From the NCBI GenBank assembly GCA_963540505.1, contig CAUTMV010000001.1, forward strand, positions 310,001 to 374,000: 64,000 nucleotides of DNA, given 5' to 3'. The notes under the pieces are model-generated. The model worked only from the letters and a program-made list of their open reading frames with translations. It was not told where the DNA came from and made no database searches. Position 1 is the stretch's first letter. Each line of letters begins with the position of its first letter. The position numbers and the translations under genes were made by a program. Source of the DNA: Wolinella sp963540505 (GTDB lineage Bacteria; Campylobacterota; Campylobacteria; Campylobacterales; Helicobacteraceae). Positions 37,012 through 46,441 of this stretch are shown piece by piece.

Positions 37012-38058
37012 ATGGCGCGAATGAGCGATGAGCAGGTGTTGCGCGAATTAAAACAGACGCCTCTAAAGGAGCTTGGAGCGCGCGCTTATGCGCGTAAAAA
37101 GGAGCTCCACCCTGAGGGAATCACCACTTTTGTCGTCGATCGCAATATCAATTACACGAATATCTGCTGGGTGGATTGCAAATTTTGTGCCTTTAAGCGC
37201 AAAATTTCGCAGAGCGAGACCTACATTTTGCCCTTTTCTGAAATCGACCGCAAGATCGAGGAGCTCATCGCCATCGGCGGGACGCAGATTCTCTTCCAAG
37301 GCGGAGTGCATCCGGAGCTTAAAATCGAGTGGTATGAACGCCTTGTTTCGCACATTGCGACGAAGTTTCCCGAAGTAACAATCCATGGATTCTCCGCGAT
37401 TGAAGTGGATTACATCGCGCGCCTCTCAAAGCTTTCGCTTAAAGAGACGCTTTTACGTTTGCAGGCGGCTGGGCTCTCTTCGATTCCCGGAGCAGGGGCG
37501 GAGATTTTAAGCGATCGTGTGCGTGATATTATTGCGCCCAAAAAGCTCAGCGCGGATCGCTGGATTGAGGTGCATAGAGCTGCGCATGAAATTGGCATGA
37601 AAAGCACGGCGACGATGATGTTTGGAAGCATTGAGAATGATGAGGATATTGTGGAGCATTGGCGGAGAATCCGCACTTTGCAAGATGAGACGGGCGGATT
37701 CCGTGCGTTTATTCTGTGGTCTTTTCAGCCCCATAATACACCGCTAAAAGCGCAATTCCCCGAGATTCAGAAGGCTTCATCAAACCGCTATCTTCGCCTT
37801 TTAGCAGCAAGTCGCCTCTATTTGGATAATTTCAAAAACATACAAAGCTCGTGGGTCACGCAAGGAAGCCACATCGGGCAGATGGCGCTGCTCTTTGGCG
37901 CGAATGATTTGGGGAGCACGATGATGGAAGAAAACGTCGTATCCGCCGCAGGTGCGAGTAATCGCATGAATGAAGAGGAGATGATTATGCTCATCAGGGA
38001 CATCGGGGAATCGCCCGCAAAACGCAATACCGCCTATGAGATTTTGAAGCGTTATTAG
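37012..38058 (+). CDS. mqnC: Cyclic dehypoxanthinyl futalosine synthase
   Basis: MqnC is the radical SAM enzyme of the futalosine route to menaquinone that cyclises dehypoxanthine futalosine. The 348 residues include the cluster motif CWVDCKFCAF (CxxxCxxC) near residue 51, the glycine-rich LFQGGVHP, and SIPGAGAEIL. The protein could be confused with MqnE, but the sequence pattern FVVDRNINYTNIC matches MqnC better. It lies 48 bases after bamA and one base before the M16 gene. mqnP in this window (44429) belongs to the same pathway. Confidence 0.93.
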   Translation: MARMSDEQVLRELKQTPLKELGARAYARKKELHPEGITTFVVDRNINYTNICWVDCKFCAFKRKISQSETYILPFSEIDRKIEELIAIGGTQILFQGGVHPELKIEWYERLVSHIATKFPEVTIHGFSAIEVDYIARLSKLSLKETLLRLQAAGLSSIPGAGAEILSDRVRDIIAPKKLSADRWIEVHRAAHEIGMKSTATMMFGSIENDEDIVEHWRRIRTLQDETGGFRAFILWSFQPHNTPLKAQFPEIQKASSNRYLRLLAASRLYLDNFKNIQSSWVTQGSHIGQMALLFGANDLGSTMMEENVVSAAGASNRMNEEEMIMLIRDIGESPAKRNTAYEILKRY

Positions 38059-38059
38059 C

Positions 38060-39340
38060 ATGTTTGTGCGCCTGTTTTTTATCACTCTATTACAAGGAAT
38101 CATCATGGCAGCAGAGCTTAGTCACATCGAGATTAAGGGGGTTAGCGTCCCGCTAATTTATGAAAAAGGCAGGATTGCGGGCGCGGTAAATGTGCAGCTA
38201 TGTTTTGAGGGGGCGGGAATCGTCGCTGATACGATTCCCGGACTGGCTGCGCTCTCAGCAAAGCTCCTCAATGAAGGGAGCGAACGCCTCGGTTCGGTGG
38301 GCTTTGCCACAGAGCTTGAGAATCGCGCGATTAGTTTGAATGTTACGAGTGGCACAGAGACGCTCGTGTTTGATCTTTTGATGCTAAAAGAGCAGCAATC
38401 AAAGGCTCTATCGCTCCTCTCAGAGCTCCTAAGCAATCCAAATCTCACCAAAGGGACGCTGGAGAAGATCAAAATGGAGACGAAAACTTCCCTGCTCCAC
38501 AAGGAGAGCGACTTTGATTACATTGCAAGCACCGCGCTAAATAGGCGTATTTTCGCAGATACTCCTCTAGCAAATCCGCGCAAAGGAAGCATTGAAGATG
38601 TGCAAAAAATTACGCTTAAGGATATTCAAAGGTTTATCGGGAATCAGCTCCTCTTAGAGCGTGCAATCGTGCTTGTAGGGGGCGATGTGGAGCTTTCTGA
38701 GATTAAAAGTGAGCTTGCTCCGATTCTTGCCCTGTTGCCTCAAGGCAAACCTCATGAGCCCGTCTCTTACGAGGTTCGCTCCGATTCTCAGGTGGAATAC
38801 ATCAAACGCAACACCGCCCAAGCTTATGTCCATTTCGCCACTCCCTTTGATTTTAGCGATTTTAAGGAAGGCTACAAGGCGAAAGTGGCGGCTTTTGTGC
38901 TTGGGAGTAGCGGCTTTGGCAGTCGCATGATGGAGGAGATTCGCGTGAAGCGCGGATTGGCGTATTCGGCGTATTGGCGGATTAATTTGCATAAGAGCGC
39001 GAGCTACACTTCGGGCTATTTGCAGACAAAATTGGAAAATGAGAAGCAAGCTATTGCCGTGGTGCGCGAGCTTGTTGCGGAGTTTTTGGATAAGGGAATC
39101 ACGCAAGAAGAGCTGGAGGGAGCGAAGCGATTCTTGCTTGGGAGCGAGCCTTTGCGCAATGAGACGCTCAACCAGCGGCTAGGAAGTGCGTTTTCTGCCT
39201 ATTATAGGGGCTTGTCGCTAAATTATGCCAAAGAGGAGCTAGCAAAGATTGCCTCTTTGAGCCTTGAGGAGATTAACCGCTACATCAAGGAGCATAAGGA
39301 GCTCGCAAATCTCACATTCAGCGTTGTTAGCGCGCCCTAA
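38060..39340 (+). CDS. ymxG: M16-family peptidase homologue without the zinc motif (YmxG-like)
   Basis: The 426-residue protein has an N-terminal signal-like segment and the two-lobe M16 fold. The second lobe keeps the Arg/Tyr pair region (SRMMEEIRVKRGLAYSAYW). The expected inverted zinc motif HxxEH, which should follow the strand near residue 50, is replaced by TIPGLAALSAKLLNEG, so no zinc site is visible. In M16B systems such a chain is typically the non-catalytic partner of an active subunit. H. pylori has the equivalent gene at HP0657, after mqnC. The active partner is not in this window. A second start after the first hydrophobic segment (MAAELSHIE) is possible at 38105. Confidence 0.85.
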   Translation: MFVRLFFITLLQGIIMAAELSHIEIKGVSVPLIYEKGRIAGAVNVQLCFEGAGIVADTIPGLAALSAKLLNEGSERLGSVGFATELENRAISLNVTSGTETLVFDLLMLKEQQSKALSLLSELLSNPNLTKGTLEKIKMETKTSLLHKESDFDYIASTALNRRIFADTPLANPRKGSIEDVQKITLKDIQRFIGNQLLLERAIVLVGGDVELSEIKSELAPILALLPQGKPHEPVSYEVRSDSQVEYIKRNTAQAYVHFATPFDFSDFKEGYKAKVAAFVLGSSGFGSRMMEEIRVKRGLAYSAYWRINLHKSASYTSGYLQTKLENEKQAIAVVRELVAEFLDKGITQEELEGAKRFLLGSEPLRNETLNQRLGSAFSAYYRGLSLNYAKEELAKIASLSLEEINRYIKEHKELANLTFSVVSAP

Positions 39341-39342
39341 AG

Positions 39343-41175
39343 ATGGACGATCTCTCTAAGCTTAAAAAACTTGGTTGCAAAGATCTTCTTGATTTGACGC
39401 TCTGTATCCCAAAAGGGTATGAGGATTCCCGCCCCAGCAGCCATTTGGAGCACGGTGCGGAGGCGGTGGTGGAGGTTGAGATATTGCAGCCCTGCGTCAT
39501 TCATCGCGGGAATCGCGTGCGATTTGCCCACACTCGCGCGTTTTTGCCAAAGTTCAATATCGAGGCGGAGCTTAGGATTTTTAACCCTTCCAAATATCAC
39601 TACGCGATTTTTGCACCGCAAGAGAGCTTTTTTGTGCGTGCTAAAGTGGAGCAAACAGCGGGTAAGACGCTCCTGTTGCAGCCTCAAAAGCTTTCGCAAA
39701 TCGGATTAATCACGCCGCGTTTTGGGAGCAAAGTGCTAAAAAATGCCACGATTGTGGAGCTCACACAACGCCTCATTAATGAGGAATCGCTGCGTGAGCT
39801 TGGGATTCCCGGCACGGAGGCGCGCGAGATTTGTGCGATTTTCCACCCAAATGATGAATTTTTTACGCACTTTAAAAAGAGCGGATTGCGTGAGCGTGCC
39901 AAAGGGGCGTTAAAATTTATCGAGATTTTTCGCTATCTTTTGCACTTAAAAACCAAGCGTCATACCTTTGAGGCACTCTACAAAACCAAGAATCGTCCCG
40001 ATGAGTTCATCGCTTCGCTCCCTTTTGCGCTTACAAAGGGGCAGAGCGAGGCGATTAGGGCGATTTATGAGGATTTTGCCTCTAAAAAGGCTGCACGTCG
40101 CGTGATTATGGGTGATGTGGGTTGTGGCAAGACGATGGTAATTTTGGCAAGTGCATTTATGGTATATCCGCACAGAAGCGTGCTTATGTCGCCTACAACG
40201 CTTTTAGCAGAGCAGCTCTATGATGAGGCGAAAAAATACCTCCCGCAGAGTATGCGCCTCGCCCTTCTTACGCACGATTCCTCAAAAAAGGAGCGTGAAA
40301 TCGCGCGTGAGGCTCATCTGCTCATTGGCACGCACGCGCTGCTTTATCGTGATTTGGGCGAGGCGGCGTTGGTGATGATTGACGAACAACACCGTTTTGG
40401 CACAGCTCAAAGAAGTACTTTGGAGCGAATGCTCTCGGGCATGGAGACAAAAAAGAGGCGTGCGCATGTGTTGCAATTCTCTGCAACACCGATTCCTAGG
40501 ACATTAGCGATGATTGAGTCGAGCTTGCTTGATTTTAGTTTCATTTATGATCTGCCTTTTCCTAAGGATATTACGACGCATATCGTGAGTAAGGGCGAGT
40601 TTGCTTCGCTTTTGGCGCATTTACAAGGCGAGATTTCCTGCGGGAATCAAGCAGCAATCATCTATCCCTTGGTCGAGGAGAGCGAACATTTGGACTACCT
40701 TTCGCTTAAAGAGGGCGAGAGCTTTTGGCGTAAGAATTTTGAGCGCGTCTATGTTACTCATGGTAAAGATAAGGAAAAAGAGGCGATTCTTCGGGAGTTT
40801 AGGGAGTGCGGTGAGATTCTCCTTGCGACGACGGTGGTCGAGGTGGGAATCTCCCTCCCGCGCCTAAGCACGATTGTGATTGTCGCACCTGAGAGGCTGG
40901 GGCTTGCCACGCTTCATCAGCTGCGCGGGCGGGTGAGCCGCACGGGTCTTAAGGGGTATTGCTTCTTATACACGCACCACCCAGAGATGACGCGATTACA
41001 TGAGTTTAGCGAGACGCTGAGCGGGTTTAAAATCGCTGAACTAGACCTTAAATATCGTCAAAGTGGCGATCTGCTCGGCGGAGAACGTCAGAGTGGTGCG
41101 AATTTTGTGCATTTTGACCCAAGCAGCGATGAGACAATCTTAAAAAACGCTAAAGCTATACTGGAAGGAGCATAG
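39343..41175 (+). CDS. recG: ATP-dependent DNA helicase RecG
   Basis: RecG remodels stalled forks and branched recombination intermediates. At 610 residues it is shorter than the E. coli protein (693). The wedge (OB) domain lies in the first third, followed by helicase motifs: Walker A GDVGCGKT, the Walker B-type DEQHRFG, SATPIPRT, and late motifs ATTVVEVGI and QLRGRVSR. It starts two bases after the M16 gene and ends two bases before dnaB. Confidence 0.96.
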   Translation: MDDLSKLKKLGCKDLLDLTLCIPKGYEDSRPSSHLEHGAEAVVEVEILQPCVIHRGNRVRFAHTRAFLPKFNIEAELRIFNPSKYHYAIFAPQESFFVRAKVEQTAGKTLLLQPQKLSQIGLITPRFGSKVLKNATIVELTQRLINEESLRELGIPGTEAREICAIFHPNDEFFTHFKKSGLRERAKGALKFIEIFRYLLHLKTKRHTFEALYKTKNRPDEFIASLPFALTKGQSEAIRAIYEDFASKKAARRVIMGDVGCGKTMVILASAFMVYPHRSVLMSPTTLLAEQLYDEAKKYLPQSMRLALLTHDSSKKEREIAREAHLLIGTHALLYRDLGEAALVMIDEQHRFGTAQRSTLERMLSGMETKKRRAHVLQFSATPIPRTLAMIESSLLDFSFIYDLPFPKDITTHIVSKGEFASLLAHLQGEISCGNQAAIIYPLVEESEHLDYLSLKEGESFWRKNFERVYVTHGKDKEKEAILREFRECGEILLATTVVEVGISLPRLSTIVIVAPERLGLATLHQLRGRVSRTGLKGYCFLYTHHPEMTRLHEFSETLSGFKIAELDLKYRQSGDLLGGERQSGANFVHFDPSSDETILKNAKAILEGA

Positions 41176-41177
41176 TC

Positions 41178-42593
41178 ATGGAAGATTACGGAATACAGAT
41201 TGAGCGCGCGACGCTTAGCTCGATTCTCTTTGACCCGAGCCGTTTTGAGGAGATTAGCGCGAAGCTCGAGCCAAAGGACTTCTCCTATCCCGTGTATCGT
41301 CAGATTTTTGAGATACTTTTGGAGCTTCATCGTCTTGAAATGCCCCTTGATGAGGAGTTTATCCGCAAGATGTCAAATCCCGCCCAGCCCCTTGATGAGG
41401 AGCTTTTGTATATTTTAGGCACAAATCCCATCGCAAATATCGAAGCCTATGTCGAGGAGATTAAGAATCGCTCCATCAAGCGCGATCTGCACAGGCTTGC
41501 TAACACCATGCGCGAATACAGCCAGCAAGAGGAGCGCAGTGCCAATGAGATTCTCGACCATTTGGAGAGCGAGCTTTATAAGATTTCTCAAAATCAAGAG
41601 GGCGATGAGTTTAAGGACGCGCCCGAGATTACCGCTGCTACGATTGAACACATCAAGGAGATGAAAGCACGGGGCAATAAGATCCTCGTGGGCGTGGATA
41701 CGGGCTTTAGAGAGCTTAATAAAATGACGACGGGGTTTGGGCGAGGCGATCTTGTTATCGTGGCGGCGCGCCCCTCAATGGGGAAAACCACGCTCGTCCT
41801 CAACATGGCGCAAAAGGCTCTTGATAGCGGCAAAGGCGTGGCGATTTTCTCACTTGAGATGCCCGCAGAGCAGCTCATGCTCCGAATGCTCTCCTCTAAG
41901 ACCTCCATCGCACTGCAAAACCTCCGCGTGGGGAATCTAAACGATGAGGAGTGGGAGCGCCTTACTCATGCGAGCGATGAAATAGCGCGCAAATCGCTAT
42001 TTATTGACGATAATAGTATGCTTGGGATCAATCAGCTCCGCTCCAAACTTCGCAAACTCAAAATGCGCCATCCCGAAGTGGAAATGGCGGTTATTGATTA
42101 TCTTCAGCTTATGAGCGGAACTAATGGACGTGATCGCCACCTTGAAGTGAGTGAGATTAGTCGCGGGCTAAAAATGCTCGCGCGTGAGCTCAAAATCCCC
42201 ATCATCGCGCTCTCTCAGCTCAACCGAAGTCTGGAATCGCGCAGCGATCGCCGCCCTATGCTCTCTGATTTGCGGGAATCGGGTGCAATCGAGCAGGACG
42301 CGGATATTATCCTCTTTGTCTATCGCGACGCGGTTTATAAGATGAAAGATGAGAAAGAGAAGGAGGAGCAGGCGCGCAAGGAGGGGAAAGAGTATCGCGC
42401 GAATTATGTGAATAAAAATGAGGAGGAGGCGGAGATTATCATCGGCAAGCAGCGTAACGGACCCATCGGCACGGTAAAGCTGGTGTTTCACAAGCACTGC
42501 ACGCGCTTTGTCGATGATGGCGAGCTAGAGATTGTCTATCAACAGGGGACGTCCAATGTTCATGAAGGGAAAATCGAAGTCCCCCACGTTTGA
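41178..42593 (+). CDS. dnaB: Replicative DNA helicase DnaB
   Basis: DnaB is the hexameric 5'-3' helicase of the replisome. The 471-residue protein has the N-terminal collar domain (about 1-150) and a RecA-like motor with Walker A ARPSMGKTTLVLN near residue 198, AVIDYLQLM (Walker B), LSQLNRSLESR and DIILFVYRD. No intein is present. The start follows GAAGGAG. Its last 38 bases overlap comEC. H. pylori also has dnaB, comEC and the prenyltransferase in a row (HP1362-HP1360). Confidence 0.97.
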   Translation: MEDYGIQIERATLSSILFDPSRFEEISAKLEPKDFSYPVYRQIFEILLELHRLEMPLDEEFIRKMSNPAQPLDEELLYILGTNPIANIEAYVEEIKNRSIKRDLHRLANTMREYSQQEERSANEILDHLESELYKISQNQEGDEFKDAPEITAATIEHIKEMKARGNKILVGVDTGFRELNKMTTGFGRGDLVIVAARPSMGKTTLVLNMAQKALDSGKGVAIFSLEMPAEQLMLRMLSSKTSIALQNLRVGNLNDEEWERLTHASDEIARKSLFIDDNSMLGINQLRSKLRKLKMRHPEVEMAVIDYLQLMSGTNGRDRHLEVSEISRGLKMLARELKIPIIALSQLNRSLESRSDRRPMLSDLRESGAIEQDADIILFVYRDAVYKMKDEKEKEEQARKEGKEYRANYVNKNEEEAEIIIGKQRNGPIGTVKLVFHKHCTRFVDDGELEIVYQQGTSNVHEGKIEVPHV

Positions 42594-43848
42594 GGCGGAG
42601 CTCCTAGCCTCGAGCAAAGAGTGGGCGATCGTGCTTTTGCTCGCGCTTTGTGTGGGAATCTTCACGCTATTTTTGGAGTATCGCGATTTTCTTGCGCTGA
42701 AGCAGGAAAACAAGGCGAGAATCCGCGCTGAGGTAGTGCTGCAATACCCTAAAAGTGATGAGCGCGGAGTGCGCACGGTGCTAAAGCTAAAAACCGCGCG
42801 GGGAGTGAGCTTTTACACCACGAGCAGAGAGCCCCTGCGCGATTTGCTTTTCCGCACGCTTCTTGTGAGAATCGACACCTCAAAGCTCACCTTTTATCGC
42901 TACTTAAAAGGCGGATTTTACGCTTATGCGACGGATATGATTCTTCTAAAAGAGCGCGATAAACGCATGTATATTAGGAATCTTATCGACGCACAGCATA
43001 ATTGTGCGCTTGCTGGGAGCTTTTATCGCACGCTGTTTTTAGCCGATTCGCTTGCAAAACCCTTGCGCGATGGGGCTGCAAAGCTAGGAATCTCCCATCT
43101 GCTCGCTATTAGCGGCTTTCATCTTGGCGTGCTTTCGCTCGTGTTGTGGGGGATTTTCTATCCCATCTATCGGGCGTTTCATCGTCGCTTTTTCCCCTAT
43201 CGCAATGCCTATTTTGACCTTGGCGCAATCGTGCTTCTTATCCTAGCGGGATACCTCGTGATTTTGGGGGAATCGCCCTCATTTTTGCGTGCATTTGCTA
43301 TGGCACTTTGGGGTTATTTTCTGCTTCATAGGGGCGTTAGGATTCTCTCTTTTAGCTCGCTTGCCCTTGTGGGAATCGCCCTTATCGCGCTCTTCCCGCG
43401 CCTTGTTTTTTCTATAGGATTTTTCCTCTCCATGATGGGAGTGTTTTTAATCTTCCTTCACATTCACCACACGCGGCATTGGAGGGCGATTCCCAACTTT
43501 TTTGCGCTCAATATCGCTCTTTATTTTTACATGCTCATTCCCGCACATCTGTTTTTTGACACATTTGCCCTAGAGCAGCTGTTTTCTCCGTTTCTTACGA
43601 TGCTTTTTACGCTTTTTTACCCGCTCAGTCTTGTTTTGCATTTTTTGGGGCTTGGATTTTTGGGCGATTCTTACATTTTGGCGGGAATCTTGGGCGAATA
43701 TCAAAGCGTGAAGCTAAACGCTTCCTATTTTTGGGCGATTCCCTATTTTATACTCGCGCTTTTATCTGTGCAATCCGCCCGTGCGTATTGGCTTTTGGGA
43801 GCGTGGTCGCTGCTCTTTTTTCTAAGCGGCGTTTATCTATTTTTGTAA
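42556..43848 (+). CDS. comEC: ComEC/Rec2 competence channel protein
   Basis: ComEC carries single-stranded DNA across the inner membrane during natural transformation. The 430-residue protein has a short N-terminal extracytoplasmic OB-like part and the competence core with about nine hydrophobic helices, including LGISHLLAISGFHLGVLSL near residue 180, the family signature. The C-terminal beta-lactamase-like domain of larger ComEC proteins is absent, as in other Campylobacterota. The chosen ATG 42556 follows AGGGGA; an upstream TTG at 42532 is possible. It overlaps dnaB by 38 bases. Confidence 0.9.
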   Translation: MFMKGKSKSPTFEAELLASSKEWAIVLLLALCVGIFTLFLEYRDFLALKQENKARIRAEVVLQYPKSDERGVRTVLKLKTARGVSFYTTSREPLRDLLFRTLLVRIDTSKLTFYRYLKGGFYAYATDMILLKERDKRMYIRNLIDAQHNCALAGSFYRTLFLADSLAKPLRDGAAKLGISHLLAISGFHLGVLSLVLWGIFYPIYRAFHRRFFPYRNAYFDLGAIVLLILAGYLVILGESPSFLRAFAMALWGYFLLHRGVRILSFSSLALVGIALIALFPRLVFSIGFFLSMMGVFLIFLHIHHTRHWRAIPNFFALNIALYFYMLIPAHLFFDTFALEQLFSPFLTMLFTLFYPLSLVLHFLGLGFLGDSYILAGILGEYQSVKLNASYFWAIPYFILALLSVQSARAYWLLGAWSLLFFLSGVYLFL

Positions 43849-43884
43849 TGTTTAGATAAAATGTAAGGAAAAAAAGGAGTGCGC

Positions 43885-44427
43885 GTGGAGGAGATTTTTC
43901 GTCGGATTAGCAAAGGGCTTTTGACGCTGCTTCCGTTTATGATTCTTATCTGGCTTTTCTCGTTCCTTTACAGGTTGCTTGCGGGGATCTTTTTCTATCT
44001 TTTTGGGATTACGGACAACAACCTAGTCGCCACGCTTTTTATTGTTATTTGTTCGCTTAGTTTGCTTTTTTATGTCGGTTATTTAGTCGAGAGGAATCGA
44101 GAGCTTTTGCTCCTAAAATTTACCGAGCTTGTGATTGAGCGTATTCCCGTTGTGAAGGGTATTTACACGACGGTTAAGGATTTGGTGAAGACCTTTTCTG
44201 GAGGCGGCAAGGGGAGCTATTTGGGCGTGGCTTATATTCGCTTGGGGAACACAAAAGTGCTCGGGTTCATCACCAAAGAGGAAGCGGAAGATTACTGGAT
44301 TTTTGTCCCCACCACGCCTAATCCCACGAGCGGATTGCTTTTAAAAGTCAAAAAAGAGGACATCGAAGTCGCTGATATAGGCATTTCTGAAGGGATGAAA
44401 AAAATCATATCGCTCGGAGTGAAATGA
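43885..44427 (+). CDS. DUF502-family membrane protein
   Basis: The 180-residue inner-membrane protein has two N-terminal helices (LLTLLPFMILIWLFSFLY and LVATLFIVICSLSLLFYVGY). A conserved cytoplasmic or periplasmic part follows with IERIPVVKGIYTTVKDL and FVPTTPNPTSG, the DUF502 signatures. Function is not established. The GTG at 43885 is preferred because AAGGAG lies five bases before it; an earlier GTG at 43879 overlaps that site. A TAAAAT-type box near 43857 could give it a promoter of its own. Confidence 0.87.
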   Translation: MEEIFRRISKGLLTLLPFMILIWLFSFLYRLLAGIFFYLFGITDNNLVATLFIVICSLSLLFYVGYLVERNRELLLLKFTELVIERIPVVKGIYTTVKDLVKTFSGGGKGSYLGVAYIRLGNTKVLGFITKEEAEDYWIFVPTTPNPTSGLLLKVKKEDIEVADIGISEGMKKIISLGVK

Positions 44428-44428
44428 T

Positions 44429-45286
44429 ATGAATTTCCTGCTTGAGCGATTGCGCCATTTCAACGAGCTTGTGATGTTCCAGCATACCGTGTTTGCACTT
44501 CCGTTTATTTTGATTGCGATGATTGTGGGTGCAGGCGGGTGGTTTGGCTGGAAGCTCCTATTTCTCGGGCTTTTGTGCGCTGTTAGTGCGCGCAATTTTG
44601 CTATGGCGTTTAATCGCCTTGTGGATCGCGATATTGACGTGAAAAATCCCCGCACCCGCACTCGTCCGAGTGTCGATGGGCGTGTGAGTGTGCGCGAAAT
44701 GACCGTCTTTATTCTCCTTAATGGCGCGCTTTTTGTCCTTAGTGCATTTTGGATTAACGACCTTGCGTTTGCGCTCTCCTTGCCTATTTTGCTCATTCTT
44801 GCGCTCTATTCGGTGATGAAGCGATTCTCGTTTTTAGCACATCTGCTTTTAGGTGTTTCGCTCGCGCTCGCTCCGATTGCGGGAATCATCGCAATCAAGG
44901 CGAGCGTGCCCCTGTGGAGTGTTTTCCTCTCTTTAGGCGTGCTTTTTTGGGTGGCGGGCTTTGATGTGCTCTATTCTTTGCAGGATAGGGAGTTTGACAA
45001 AGCAGCGGGATTGCACTCGATTCCTGTCTATTTTGGGGAATCGCGCGCGATTTGGATTGCTCGCGGATTCCATCTCATTACGCTTATTTTTTGGCTCTTA
45101 TTTGTTCGCACCGCCCCCGTGGGAATCCTTATGCTATGGGCATGGGCGTGTTGTGCAGTCATGCTTTTTTATGAACATTATCTTGTGAGTCGGGATTTTG
45201 AGAATATTCCTAAGGCATTTTTCACTGTCAATGGCTATTTGGGAATCTTATTTTTATTATTTTGTGTTATGGATGTGGCGTTGTGA
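44429..45286 (+). CDS. mqnP: UbiA-family prenyltransferase, probably MqnP of the futalosine pathway
   Basis: This 285-residue integral membrane enzyme attaches a polyprenyl chain to an aromatic ring. It has the two aspartate-rich motifs, NRLVDRDIDVKNPRTRTRP and DREFDKAAGLHSIP, and about eight membrane helices. UbiA itself acts on 4-hydroxybenzoate, but this organism carries mqnC and is menaquinone-type, so the MqnP role (6-amino-6-deoxyfutalosine-derived naphthoate) is the better inference. It starts one base after the DUF502 gene and overlaps the next gene by four bases. Confidence 0.87.
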   Translation: MNFLLERLRHFNELVMFQHTVFALPFILIAMIVGAGGWFGWKLLFLGLLCAVSARNFAMAFNRLVDRDIDVKNPRTRTRPSVDGRVSVREMTVFILLNGALFVLSAFWINDLAFALSLPILLILALYSVMKRFSFLAHLLLGVSLALAPIAGIIAIKASVPLWSVFLSLGVLFWVAGFDVLYSLQDREFDKAAGLHSIPVYFGESRAIWIARGFHLITLIFWLLFVRTAPVGILMLWAWACCAVMLFYEHYLVSRDFENIPKAFFTVNGYLGILFLLFCVMDVAL

Positions 45287-45804
45287 ATTTTGGCAGAATG
45301 GTGAAAGTCCCGCTGGTGCTTGAATGGGAAGAGGTAGGCACGCGAGGGGCGGAGTTTGAGCGTGAGTTTTTGCTCCTTTCGGATCTGGAAGATGACCCGC
45401 TGGGGCAATACATCAAGCTTGCAAAGGCTAGGGGCGAGACAAAATATAGTGACGAGCTGACGATTCAGCTGCTAATCGCCCTGCATCAGAAGGTGGATAC
45501 ATTGACGCGACTATTACAAAATGAGGCGCGTGAATACCTCGCACTCGCGCAAAAAGGGGCACTCCACTCTATGGGGCATGAGGGGCTTTTGATGGAGGAA
45601 TCGTGCTTCAAGGAGGGTGAGCTTTATTATGCGCGCATTAATTTGCCTGTGTTTCCGCAGAGAATCGTCGCGCTCTTTATCAGTGCAGATTCCGATAAAC
45701 AGGCGCATGTGCAGAGAATCCACGACAAAGATCGGCGCGACTGGGATAGCTATATCGTCTCGCGCGAGCGTGCATTTATTCGAGAAGCAAAGGGGGAAGT
45801 GTGA
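45283..45804 (+). CDS. Conserved protein of unknown function, possibly PilZ-like
   Basis: I do not recognise a firm family. The 173-residue protein starts at a GTG at 45283 that overlaps the preceding stop. An ATG at 45298 is an alternative. It has an acidic N-terminal third, a helical middle (SDELTIQLLIALHQKVDTLTRLL) and a beta-rich C-terminal half (YYARINLPVFPQRIVALFISA, then RDWDSYIVSRERAFIR). The beta pattern and terminal Arg-rich segment recall atypical PilZ proteins of this group, but the RxxxR and DxSxxG motifs are not clear. It shares the reading direction of the next gene, whose start overlaps its stop. Confidence 0.6.
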   Translation: MNFGRMVKVPLVLEWEEVGTRGAEFEREFLLLSDLEDDPLGQYIKLAKARGETKYSDELTIQLLIALHQKVDTLTRLLQNEAREYLALAQKGALHSMGHEGLLMEESCFKEGELYYARINLPVFPQRIVALFISADSDKQAHVQRIHDKDRRDWDSYIVSRERAFIREAKGEV

Positions 45805-46325
45805 TGGCTGTTTTGGAGGGGAATCCGCTGTGGATTGCGATTGCCGGAGGTGCGCTGTTTCTAGCCCTCCTGCTCTTTTACCTCTATTTGAAAGATGTGG
45901 AGATAGGCAAGCGTCTGAGGCACTTTGAGAAATCCATTGAGGAGCTTAATAAGCAGCTCTACAAGCTTCAAAAAAAGCTCAAAGAGGAGGAGGCGCAGAG
46001 CGAGCAGTCTAACTCCATGCTTTCGCATTCGCTTCATCAAGAGGTGCGCGAGGCGGTCAATAACGCCGCTGCGGGAATCTACCAAAGCTTGGAGAAATCC
46101 GAGGCATTGTGGCTTGAGAACAAGGAGCGCACCGATGAGAAGCTTGTCATGCTTGAGGAGCGGATTAAAGAGATGGGCTATTTCCCCACGAGCCCTAATG
46201 GCGTCGATGAGTCGCGCATTTTGAGTATGTTTCGTGATGGCTGGAGTATCGATGCGATCGCGAAAGAGCTTCGTATCGGCAAGGGCGAGGTTGAATTCAC
46301 GCTTAAGCTTGCTAATATCAATTAG
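45804..46325 (+). CDS. Membrane-anchored coiled-coil protein with C-terminal helix-turn-helix-like end
   Basis: The 173-residue protein has one N-terminal membrane helix (WIAIAGGALFLALLLFYLYL), a long coiled coil (about residues 35-125, Leu/Glu/Lys-rich), and a short C-terminal domain (SRILSMFRDGWSIDAIAKELRIGKGEVEFTLKL) that looks like a helix-turn-helix. This layout occurs in motility-associated proteins of Campylobacterota, but the role is not shown here. The ATG at 45804 follows GGGGGAAG. It is the last gene of the recG-dnaB-comEC run. Confidence 0.65.
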   Translation: MAVLEGNPLWIAIAGGALFLALLLFYLYLKDVEIGKRLRHFEKSIEELNKQLYKLQKKLKEEEAQSEQSNSMLSHSLHQEVREAVNNAAAGIYQSLEKSEALWLENKERTDEKLVMLEERIKEMGYFPTSPNGVDESRILSMFRDGWSIDAIAKELRIGKGEVEFTLKLANIN

Positions 46326-46401
46326 CTCTGCTCTCCGCGGGAATTGCGCCTTTAAAGGGGGCTTGGCTTTTATTCTTATTTAATTAAAAGCCGCTGCTTT
46401 A

Positions 46402-46407
46402 TATAAT
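46402..46407 (+). promoter_or_regulatory. Probable -10 box for the queuosine-precursor transporter gene
   Basis: TATAAT 34 bases before the GTG start at 46442, in an AT-rich stretch after the previous gene. No clear -35 is seen. Confidence 0.55.
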
Positions 46408-46441
46408 GTAAAATTCATCTAATCGCTTAAAAGGAGTGTTT

